A stretch of DNA of 64,000 nt from Phoronis australis (lineage: Eukaryota; Phoronida; Phoronidae), in the NCBI GenBank assembly GCA_002633005.1, contig NMRA01000001.1, positions 4,644,869-4,708,868 on the forward strand, read 5' to 3'. The position numbers were made by a program, and so were the translations under genes. Numbering within the stretch: the first letter of the stretch is position 1; each line of letters begins with the position of its first letter. Below, piece by piece: positions 34,801 to 46,800 of this stretch. The notes below the pieces were generated by a model that searched no databases, was not told the origin of the DNA, and saw nothing but the letters and a program-made list of their open reading frames with translations.

Positions 34801-37800
34801 GGACCCTCTCTCCGTGAGCGGACCCTTAAGAATTTGTCAATAAAAACATAAAAAATTGTGGGCACTTGAATCTCATCAATGGCCTCCTTCAAGGATGGGG
34901 CCCGTCAATGTGAAAATATCTATATTTTCAAAAATCGAGAAATGTGTAGCAATTCATGATATCTGTCAGGTCATCAATTTTTCTCAAGTGATATACAATT
35001 CGAGAAAAAGGCGACAGTTGCCGGTCTCCGTTATCCCTTGCCAGAGAGTGGCCCTGGAAAAATATGTTTTTTCAGTCGCAAAATTGACTTACTGAATTTA
35101 AAAATCCAGTAAATTAATACGCTCCGCAAAAGCTTCCCTGTACAAATTTTCTCGATTTTTCGATTTTCCAAGTGCGTTTAGACGATCTGTGCTGCGAAAG
35201 CGAAGACCTCAACTTCAATGTCCTGGACAGCCTTTTCTCTTGAATTTTCTCTCTTATACGCATTTAGCAGTCTTTTTTTCTCGACTGACCCCGCCCCACG
35301 CGTATGTCGGTTGCCATGGTTTAACCCTGACGCCTGGGGAGGGGGTCCTGTGCCCCCCGCTTCCTACGGCCCTGATCCTGTATTTTAACAGAAATGTTGA
35401 TTTCAGTGAACTAAGTTTTCGATCTTGTGCTACCCGAGAGTAAATTTCGTCAACACATATTCCACGTATAAGGAGTTTTCCAGTTAAAATGAGAGCCAGT
35501 GCGCGGTTGCATGAAACAGTCCCAATAGGGACTCAACTAAGGTTCCTAAATCTACTGCGTATTAGCGGGCTTGTGAAAACACTGATTGTCCTATCTTATG
35601 CTGTTTGAGAATCTTACTATGCCAATTTTTGGCTTTGATACAAATCGAGAGTGAAATCTAGATTGAATTCTCAATGTTATTGAAAATAAGTAGGGATCTT
35701 TTCATGCAACGCCCCCAATTTAAGGACTAAGTCCCCAACTGTTTTGATTGAATTAAGGGCTCAGTTTTTAGTTATATTATTAGAGAATTTCATTAGTCAA
35801 AGAAAAGCTCACAATAAAGATAAAATTATATAAAATGGCCACTAGATGGCACAAAATACGTTGAATCCGTCCGAAAACGGGAACATGCCATCGTTCCTTT
35901 AATAGCAACCTATGTACAAAATTTCAGAAAAATCCTTCAAGAAACTTCAAATAAACAGAGGAAAACGGAAAAAAATGACAATTCCACTAGAAGGCACAGC
36001 GTTCGTCAAAGTCTGTTGTCGATTTCATGCCGTCCCATCCTTGAAAGGAACATACCGCAAATTTTCGCATGAACATACATTGAAGGATTTGGGAGATAGA
36101 GTAGCGGACGCTGGACGCGGACAGGGATGACATCATTTTAATGCGCCCATATAAATATGTGGGCGAATAAAAATGGATATTTTTTCTTTTTTGTTCACTT
36201 CCAGTGGCGGATAAATTTGACCAATGCATAACTTAAAAATTTGTCCGCTGACGTCGCATGATGTTTTTTATGTTACGAGGGTAATAATCCACATCGATCA
36301 TTGAATCATTGTTTGGTCCACTTCCTTTAGATTCTCCCCTCCCTCCCCATATGCTGGGAACGGGCATGGCGTAAGGCGTTCGCGCATCTGGCCAACGATA
36401 ACCTGTCAAGTTTCGACGTTTTTCCTTGTTCGCTAAAATAAGTGAAACATTCGGCGTTGTCGTATCTCGGTGCCTTTTGGCGTAGGTACGTTATAGCAGG
36501 AAGAGATCTCTTCCTGGTTATAGTCATGTGCATGCCACTGTATATATATTCATGCGTATCTCACGAGTGTCAGTGAAGATTTTATGCACGTGAATTCTTC
36601 TCCACGCGAACTCATCATGGCACAAGACAACGAACACAACGATTTAGTCAAATACCAAGTCGTTACACAAACTTATTGACGACAATGTTTGCATCTGTTA
36701 GGTGGACGTAGGCATATATTGAATTACTGCTGTAATACTGATGTTCCGTGACCCATATACCCGTATATCTGGAGGAACTGGAGTTCTGTGTCAAAACAGA
36801 ATGGTGAATATTTATTACAGACTATGAATATTTATTTAACACCTTTCTGTATTATTGACCTCACGTGACGCAGGCTTGCCACTTGAAGTTGTCAGAGTTC
36901 AGCGGGTGGACTGAAAAGCCCGTAACTCACATTGTGACCTGCAGCGCACTGCGGCCTAAAGACGCCAGTGACAGGCGACCGACGTCTAATCAAGTTTTCA
37001 TTGAAAAACCAATTCCAATAAAATAATTACAATAATTATAAATTCCATGTTCATAACATAAAAACTCCGTGTTAAATTAATTATATGACATTTTTATGAG
37101 TCTGACCTCACCGCGGTTCCATGGAATTCTCGTGATTGATCACTTGATTTCTTTTTGATTTGAAAGCCGGGGATAGCATCAAATGCTGAAATATAGGGAT
37201 AATTTAGAAATATTGGACTTCCTCCAGTCTAGGTCCTAAAAACCTGGGTATTCATATTTTCGTAACTTTGCACGAAATTTCATGTAACGAGAGCCGTCGA
37301 CTGTCGGTTCAGCCAGGAGGACGAAGCACACTCCCGAAATAAAGTGCTTTGTTCGCTGTTAAAAATGAATCTTGTAAGAAATGTTGCTGTTGTGATGAAA
37401 CAACTTTGCCTTTCGATAGAAACCCTTTTGTTGGGATGAATCCTGCCTGGCGTAACCGTTTCAATTTCAGTACGTATGCCCTACGGCTCATATATAATTT
37501 TTACTCGGAGAAAGAATTGCCGTGTTGTGATATTTTGCACGGATCAAAAGCTCTAAATTTTTAGATGATGTTTTATACAGTCTAGATAGGAAAGGAATGA
37601 CCTGGGGCCCGTTCCAATAAAACTGACTTAGCTAAGACAAATTTTAAATTTTAGTAAATTTTAAAATAAAAGTTAAATTTGACTCAAAGCTAATTCAAGA
37701 AAGAGATCTTAAGTTTGACTTAAGTGTTTTACCTAAGTTTTGTCTTAATTTTGAAAAACTTACCAAATGTGGAAGTTTCAAAGTTTGGAAGTTAAGACAA

Positions 37801-40800
37801 ATCTTAGACTTAAATAAAAAATTAACTTATTAAGCCAGTTTCTTGGACCAGACCTCTGGTATCATAGAGTGGCCAACACTTAAGAGTCCCGTGAAAATGT
37901 GACCCATAAGATGGGTCCGTTTTTACGGGGTCATTATATCATAGATACTCGTTATCTATAGCCTATGATTATCACGCGCGCAGCCCCTAAATCTCGCCTT
38001 CGACAAATTCATGCAGTGGAAACACAAAGAATACGTCTGTTACTAGTATACTCAGTGAAATGTGTCCCTGTGCCATGCAAACATGATAACGACAGACGTA
38101 ATTCCGTGTGCGGGCATCAATGTACATGTTTTGGTCGAAAGTTTATCGATCACATCGCCATCACGTGCACACGCCTTCTATGCACTTGTTTGGGCCTAGC
38201 CACGGGATCGGGCCGCGGGTTTCTTTGATTTTGTTTATTTGATCACTGCCCTTGACAATGAGGCTGTTGCACTCATAAGACACTAGGTGGTCGCCATGCT
38301 TGTAACATTAAACTGAAAGAGGTTTCCCAGATTTCAACCGATGGGAATCATGGGCGCACCCAGGAGGGGAAACAAAAACTCCGAGCAAACTAGGCAAAAG
38401 TCCACGAAGTCCACTGAGGAATTCGGCGAGGATACACAATTCGTAGGCCTCCTCACTAGTGGCCCCGTATTTTTTAGTCTTCGAGTGAAAAGGTCCGCGT
38501 GTCGGAAAATTTGAGCCCCCCTATAAGTTAGTCTGGGTGCGCACAGGAATGACTGATTGTTAAATATGACGTCGGTTTCATTGCTTCCCATCATGAGAAG
38601 CCATGATAACATTTCACACTGCCTTTTCGTAGCCGTGAAAGAGTGTAACACAACCCGAGATTCTGTCACGGAAATTGCCGAATAGTTACGAATGCTTTGT
38701 TTACGTCTTCATGCGTAAAGAGCTCTCAATCAGAAGGAAATTGAATCGATTGTGCGAAATGCACCAAAAATCGACTGCTTCGTCTTGTTGAAACTCGTAA
38801 TTTCCGCATATCGTCACAATGTCGGATACAGAGATTGTGGATTTTCAAGATAATGAAGTTGTCACATTTTTACCAGGTTAGAAATCATTCTAATTGTGTA
38901 ATGTGTCTGCGACCTCATTTGTGAGGTGACCTACCATCCTTTAGCGAGGACAACATACGTCACCAAATCGCTTCGCGTATCTGTCACCGTGTAAAATTTG
39001 CACATTACAATCGGCAAAAAATCACTCAAAAATGCAATAAATGTGAATAAAAATTACTTCAAAGTATCAAATAATACCTTATTTTACTTAAATGTTAGTC
39101 TTTTTTCGTCGCAAAATCCGTTTAATAATACTTTGCACGAGTTTTTTGCAGCAACGTGACCGACATTTCAAAGCAAAATGGTCGCCGGTAAAAACAACTG
39201 GTATTTGATTTTCAACTCAGGAGAAGACTANTGTTTTGGTCGAAAGTTTATCGATCACATCGCCGGCATCACGTGCACACGCCTTCTATGCACTTGTTTG
39301 GGCCTAGCCACGGGATCGGGCCGCGGGTTTCTTTGATTTTGTTAATTTGATCACTGCCCTTGACAATGAGGCTATTGCACTCATAAGTCACTAGGTGGTC
39401 GCCATGCTTGTAACATTAAACTGAAAGAGGTTTCCCAGATTTCAACCGATGGGAATCATGGGCGCACCCAGGAGGGAAAACAAAAACTCCGAGCAAACTA
39501 GGCAAAAGTCCACGAAGTCCACTGAGGAATTCGGCGCGGATGCACAATTCGTAGGCCTCCTCACTAGTGGTCCCGTATTTTTTAGTGTTCGTTGAAAAGG
39601 TCCGCGTGCCGGAAAATTTGAGCCCCCCCTATAATTTAGTCTGGGTGCGCACAGGAATGACTGATTGTTAAATATGACGTCGGTTTCATTGCTTCCCATC
39701 ATGAGAAGCCATGATAACATTTCACACTGCCTTTTCGTAGCACTGGGAAAGAGTATAACACAACCCGAGATTCTGTTACGGAAATTGCCGAATAGTTACG
39801 AATGCTTTGTTTACGTCTTCATGCGTAAAGAGCTCTCAATCAGAAGGAAATTGAATCGATTGTGCGAAATGCACCAAAAATCGACTGCTTCGGCTTGTTG
39901 AAACTCGTAATTTCCGCATATCGTCACAATGTCGGATACAGAGATTGTGGATTTTCAAGATAATGAAGTTGTCACATTTTTACCAGGTTAGAAATCATTC
40001 TAATTGTGTAATGTGTCTCTGACCTCATTTGTGAGGTGACCTACCATCCTGGCCTGGACTCCTGAGTCAGTGAAACAAGACACATGACAAGTGCATGCAG
40101 TTTAACAGTTTCTAGACCGAACGGCGAACAACCAATAGCGGCAAGATGTCGGGCGCATGGCCGAGTCAAGTTGGAGGGTTATTTTGCAGTCGCGTATTTT
40201 CGTTCTAACTTCCAGCTGCCATGATCCAGCTTATCCAGTTGGGGTTTTCACAACATAGTTGACAATGTATATGATGGCTGAGCAGGTAGATTGCAGACCC
40301 CCTGGACAATGTACACGATGGCTAGGCAGGTGGGGTGCAGACCCCCCGAACCCTGTGGACCCGCACTGACTACTGGTACACCAATTAGCTAACTGCTGTT
40401 CTGCTTGACCCTGGCTGTGGGTTGGTTATAGCCTCCTGTCACTGTATAGAGACTGACGTTTAGTGGCACGGCTTTGACCAATGTGTCACTCCAATCACGG
40501 TGCTTCTTCTGGTGTACTACGCCATAGTGATGCACTCGTAGTTCTAGGAAGGCAGCTGGCTACACTCCCTAGTTTGATCCAATCGTACTACAAGGCAGGC
40601 TCAATTTACCTGGCTATATGTACCAGTTGATCCAATGGTACTACAAGGCAGGCACAATTTACCTGGCTATATGTACCAGTTGATCCATTCGTACACATTA
40701 CACGGGCACAGTTTACCTGGCTACACACACAAGCTTGAACCACTCTTACTCACTAGGCAGGCACGGTTTACCTAGTTAAATACGCCAGTTTGATCCACTC

Positions 40801-43800
40801 TTACTAACAAGACAGGCACAGGTCATCTGGCTACGTACACCCACTCTTACTCACTAGGTGGGCACAGTTTTTGGAAGATATTCTGAAACCAATCATGTTG
40901 TCTGCTCATAGTAGGCCTAAAAATGTTGAAATTTGACTAATTTTACAACATCACATCTTCCTAAGGTACCTTTACAGGCATATCTCATTCAGAAATAGCT
41001 GAACGGATTCAAATGTAATTTTCAGATATTATGTTTTTGCATTGTCCTGGAACTTTGATTTTAATTTGAAAAAAATAAAGTGCTTTTTAAACAAAAATGA
41101 AAAGATCATTCAGAATTTAACTGACACTGCTTTTGGTGGCCCTCAACATTATGAAAATTAATATGTCATCCTTTTGCAACCTAAATCCCTGCTTGCAGTT
41201 TCAAAACTCAGCTGGCACACACAGATCCCTGGTTGCACAACTCTTGACATTCAATGTAAATGCTGCTGGTGTGCTTTCCGGTGTTGAGGCACTCATATTT
41301 TCCTGTTTTACTAAAAAATGTGTGTTTGTGGTGTTTTTGGGGCGATATGGCTTCTCAAGTTGGAATGCACAAGAATCGCACATGTAGCTAACTTGAGGTG
41401 GCCAAAATCTCAGCTCGCCCTTTTAAATATCAGGTCCCAAGTGTGACCCGCAGGTTATCAATCAAGCCCTGTGTGAGATTTCATTTTCAAAATTATTTCA
41501 AAAGAATTTTTTTTGCTAAATTTTAATGCAAATGTATGGTCACATGACCTAATCGGTGAGTGAAGTCCAAAGTTGAACTCTTTCTAGTTATCTCCTTTCA
41601 GAAATAATTATTCTGTAAATCTTTGAATATAATTGCTGTTAAGGTAAGACAAATTGGTCACGTGATCGATAAAATAATGTAAAATTTAGCAATCGTTGTT
41701 ATGTTGGTATATACAGTAGTGAAGTGTTCATACAGAAATTTATGAAAAACCATCATTCGTTTAGTGCTTGGCGAGACTGGCTATTTTTCTGAAGACATTG
41801 AAATGAGTGTGGTGATCTCCTATCACAACATTCTCTACAGCCTGTTTTGATTCGTCGCAGTAACCAGTTTGAATTTTGCCATGACTGGTTTGACTCACCT
41901 GCGTTGAGTTTGACAAACAATGCGTTGTTTGAACTCTTAGTAGATTAATTATTTCTTAATCTGTTAATCGTGGCACTTTAGATGTTTGGTTTTTAGTTGA
42001 TTGTGCTGTATACCAATTATTTTTACCATCTGTGTTTGTATCTTTCAGGTGGTACCTCCAATGACAAGGAGGCCCTCTATGGTACGTCAAGTCAACGCAT
42101 GGCGGCACGCTTCGCTTGTACTAAAGTGAAAGCAGCCTTAACTGTGGGCCTCCTAATTGCACTCATTGTAGCGGTTGCGCTGATAGCAGCCTTCTCCAAA
42201 TCAGCATGTCCCCCTGTTAGTGAAACGCAGCCCACCACCAAGGCTGGTCTGGTCTCGCATTCTACTGCGGTACAAGTTGACTTAAACAACTTTCCATGGA
42301 AAGACATACGACTTCCTACATCAGTACAGCCCGATACTTACACACTAGAGATGACCACTGACTTGGAAAACTTTATTTTCAGTGGAGTTGTACGAATAAC
42401 ATTGAAGGTCACAAAGGAAGTAGACTTCATTGTGTTACACAGTAAAAATCTGAACATATCTAATGTCAGACTGTCGTCCAGCTCACCTCAGGACCCTGTA
42501 AATGTGATGGAGGTACTGGAATACCAGCGGCATCAACAACTGTACCTGAAATTGTCACGCAACTTGGTGAAAAAACATGCGTATACTCTTAGCCTACATT
42601 TTGCTGGAACTCTGAATGCTGGGTTGACTGGCTATTATAGGAGTTCTTATAAGAACGAGCGTGGAGAAACACGGTTAGTTACATCGTACTTGGTTATTGA
42701 ATAAATTATGATAATTAGTACTGTCATTTTAACTGGAGGCTTTGCTGGAAATTCATCAGATGAGTGTTCAGACTCTGATTTTGTCACGCGTTGGGTCTAA
42801 ACCCTTTGAAGAATGGTCATTATGTTTGAAAGACAGGGTCCTACATTGTCCGTTGGTTATTATCAACTCTGTCTCAAGGTATAAGGCAAGCGTGGATATC
42901 CGATGCAATTTCGGACATCAGACCACCCACAGTCTGTTTATATAGTGGGATGTGCCACCATCAGCAGATAGTGTGAAGGATTTGACTAATTCTCATTTTT
43001 TGTTTTGATCATTGAGATATTCCTCATCTGCTGATTGTTGTCAGAATGGAAAAATTGTTTCTGCGTAAACTAGAATAAGGACCCCGACCCCTAGTAGCAT
43101 ACTGTGAAGCTAGTAAGCACTCCTAGGAGCATCCAGATAAGTTATTTTCAAATTATCCCTCAGAGGTGTTACATATCTTCGCACGGGCCAACTTCAATCA
43201 CAACATCAAAATAGAGAATGCCATGGAATGTGCGCCGGGATATTGATGTGGTGTCTTGCAGTACATCAGCAGGCAGACTAAGGATTGGAAATGATGTGTA
43301 TGACTTTTGAGACCAGACTGAAGTCATGATTTTAACTGTTTGCTGACCAAATTCCTTTGCTTGAAGTTTGCACGTCACCTCTGAGGGACAATTTGAGGTT
43401 ACAAAAATGCTGAAGGTGTTCTGGATGCCCTAGTAACTTACCGTTTGTGATGTGTACGTGGATAGGTTGCTACACTTTGCATTGTTGTTGTAATTGGTGT
43501 TGGTTTTTAAATGGTTGACTTTAATTGTAGAATATAAATTATTTTTGATTTTGAATTGGCAGTGCCATTTTTTGGTATGGTATTGACTTTCAGCTACTGG
43601 TAAATTCATGTTGTCCATATAAATTTTATGCTCACTCTGATTATGCACCCGACAAGTGTATTATAATGTTTTGATATCCAACTTGGTACAGACCAAGCTG
43701 CTTGATCACTGTTTGTGGAATTACGCATGCAGATCTTTATTTTCACTAATGAGAGGTTCCTCAGCCAATTCTGGCTGACTTGCTTTGCTTTCTCTGGATG

Positions 43801-46800
43801 CTAAATATTATCATCTCTGTATCTGCCCTGTATGCGATGCACGTGATGGGTTCATATCAAGGCTCTGCGTTGCTCTTGTTTCATGTTTTGTGAACCGAAG
43901 AGTAGAAGTCCGGGTGTCTATCTCAGTTGATCATTAAGTAACTTTCCCATAGACTTGTCACTGACTGAACTTTTTATCTTTGCCAGAAACTTTAGATTTA
44001 TAGTTGGTGAACTCGCTGAAATTCAAACTGAATTATTCTACAATTAAGGCTCATGAACCTCACGGAAGTGCAAGATCACACAGACTGAGCGACATGTCAC
44101 CATGTGTTGTAAACCAAACAAGTTATCACACTAGCTTCCTTTGCAAGATTCTTGCATCCATGGAACATAGCCTTGTAGCAAAAGGCTTATTTTGTCTATC
44201 TACACTTTTAAATCTGAATTGTGCTTGATGTGTTGCGAGCAGTAGTGTTTTCTTGATGTTTTACCATCCATTCTATCTTCATTTATTTTAGGCACATGAC
44301 TTGTCATTTTGATATCAAATGTTTGTTGTTGTCATATTGCTTGTAAAAAACAACTAAACTGTGTGCCTTTCATTGTTTGTAGGTGGCTCTCTGTCACGCA
44401 GTTTGAATCCACCTATGCAAGGACTGCGTTCCCATGTTTTGATGAGCCGTCGTTCAAAGCAAACTTCACTCTGTCTATGACTCATGACAACCAGTATATA
44501 TCACTGTTCAACATGCCACAAAAGGCCGACCCTGAGCCAGCGGGCGGACATATGGTCACGTCTCACTTTGAAACTTCTGTTAAAATGAGCTCTTACCTAG
44601 TAGCCTTTGTTGTGTGTGACTATGGAAAAGTGACAGACACCAGCCACAAATACACGGTATGTTGAATGGGTTGATAGTTTCGTTTTTATATCACTGCCAT
44701 TTTTTATAAAGAAATGTGTTTTAGAACTACGCAAGTTCCAAAGCTTATTTCAGTACTTTTCTGTAAAGTTTGATCAAAACACCATGATTGCACCTTCAAT
44801 TTTGTTGACTGCTGTTTACCTTCATTGTACACTGTGCATTATTTTTGTTGTATTCTGAATCATTGTGCCATGTAGTTCCCTCAACGCCAAAATGTTTTTA
44901 ATTTTCCACATAGTTGAAAGCACTGTTATAATTAAAGTCACATTTCACCCTTTTTTAACTGGCTAAAAGACAAAAATATCAAATTAGACTTTTACTCTTC
45001 TAATAAAATTGGTCTCACGATGTTTCTTACCGTGGGAGGATTCTATTTCTGTTACTTAGAAGAACATAGAAACCATCTGCAACTCAAGAAAACGCTTCAC
45101 AGTTTATTCGGATTAGTCAACCCTAAAATTATCGATTCAAAAATGGGACATGTTCGCATTATCGGAGCACTTTCCTTTATGAGCACTGTATAAACACTGC
45201 AGTGTTGTTGTTATCCTTATTTTATGCTGCTATGCCTTCACTTTACCCCTCGTGTCTACTTCAGGTCAGCGTGTATGCGCCCAAGCACCAGATCAATCAG
45301 GCACATTGGGCCCTTCATGTGGCCGTTAAAGTTCTCCCATTCTACGAAGATTTCTTTGGGCAACCTTATCCACTACCAAAGCAAGGTAAGGTCATGTGCT
45401 ACTTAAATAATAAAATCTAACCAATTTTTGAACAAAGTTGATTGTCAAAGCTGGGCTCATTTCATTTTTCAATGGCTTCCAACAGTCTGGTGTATGCAAA
45501 CAATTTAACTAAACATTGTATGATGGTAACAATGCCATAGAACTTTAAAATGATAAAGCATTGCTAAATGCTTATAATATTTGGTGCTACTTACATTTTA
45601 AGAAAAACAAAAACGATGAATACGTAGCAAAATTTTACTTGTCTACCATATTGTGTTGGTGTTATTTTGCTGTAGGCAGTTTGGCTTGTCCAAAAGTCAG
45701 TGTAAAATGACAGGCTGTTGTACTCATAAACAATTTTATGACTTTGCACTTAGAAGGGTTTTAAATGTTTTTACCTGGAAGGTGAACCTGACAAGAACAA
45801 CTGACCAGTTGTCGTAAGGCATCATTCCCAGACAGACAAATCGATCACTTATGTGAGTGATGTGTGAGTGGTAGGCTGTAAACAACTGCGAACACATCAG
45901 AAAGTCTAATATTCACTTGCCATTTTATTTTCTATTGGTAATTTAGAATTTGGTTTTATCTTTGTATGGGAATGATGTCAACAGCCCCTCCCATACTTTG
46001 TGTGGATAAAGTGTCAGCAACTCCTGTGTGTAACTGACTTGTGCTATACTGTGTGTGGTAATGATGTCAGCGGCTTCTCCCATACTTTGTCTGGTAATGA
46101 TGTCAGCGGCTCCTCGCACACTTTGTTTGGGAATGATATCTTTGACTTGTCCCACACATGCCTGTGAAGGTCAGGGTATTGTGAGCGATTGTTTGCATTG
46201 AGCTTTTAGTCTTTATCCAAACGTAATTTATGAACATAGTGTGTATATTGTGAAGTCGAAAAAGTCTAAGTCTACCTTAAAGAGTAATTGAAGAGCTTTA
46301 TAAGATGAGAAGCTAAATATTCTTGTCATATCTTTGATGCTGTGATTCCAACTATTGCACTTAATGCATAATGTAACATAAATGCTTGCTGTAGGAATGA
46401 TGTGTTCTGCTAATTAAACATACTAATGTCCTCTGGTGGTGTAGAATTTTAGCCTATTTTTCGGGTCTATCACTGACAAAAATACCGAAATACATCGTGC
46501 TCGTGTCACTACAGATATTACTGTGGTGTGAGTTGTAAGTCATTGCTAATGTCTTATGAAGGGGCTGTACTGCTTGATGAGTGATGAGAAACTATGTAGA
46601 ATAAAAATTCCAAACACATGAGCACTGCCATGTAGAATTTTGTAGTGTCTCTGTATTTCTGAATGAGGTACATACGATTAACAGACAGTCTGAAATTCAG
46701 TTCGTTGTGTTCAGACGCTTATTGGTACTCATAGTTGCTAGATTTATTGTCGTTACTGCTTGAATTTTTCAGTTTTTGTTTTTATCAACTGTTAGTTGTC

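Larger units (their letters stand above)
23186..42048 (+). other. Aminopeptidase intron 1 (18.9 kb, inferred)
   Basis: The intron is larger than all others of this gene together would suggest and is packed with MITE-like elements, transposase relics, microsatellites and two local duplications, listed separately. Stretches with nothing recognised include 24300-25070, 25700-26760, 29750-31500, 31860-33570, 33910-35500, 35840-37600 and 40880-42048. Short open frames there show no domains. Confidence 0.6.

Noticed and set aside
38334-38669. 111-codon minus-strand frame
   Set aside because: Its counterpart in the second copy (39442-39720) is altered by indels, so the frame is not conserved between the copies.
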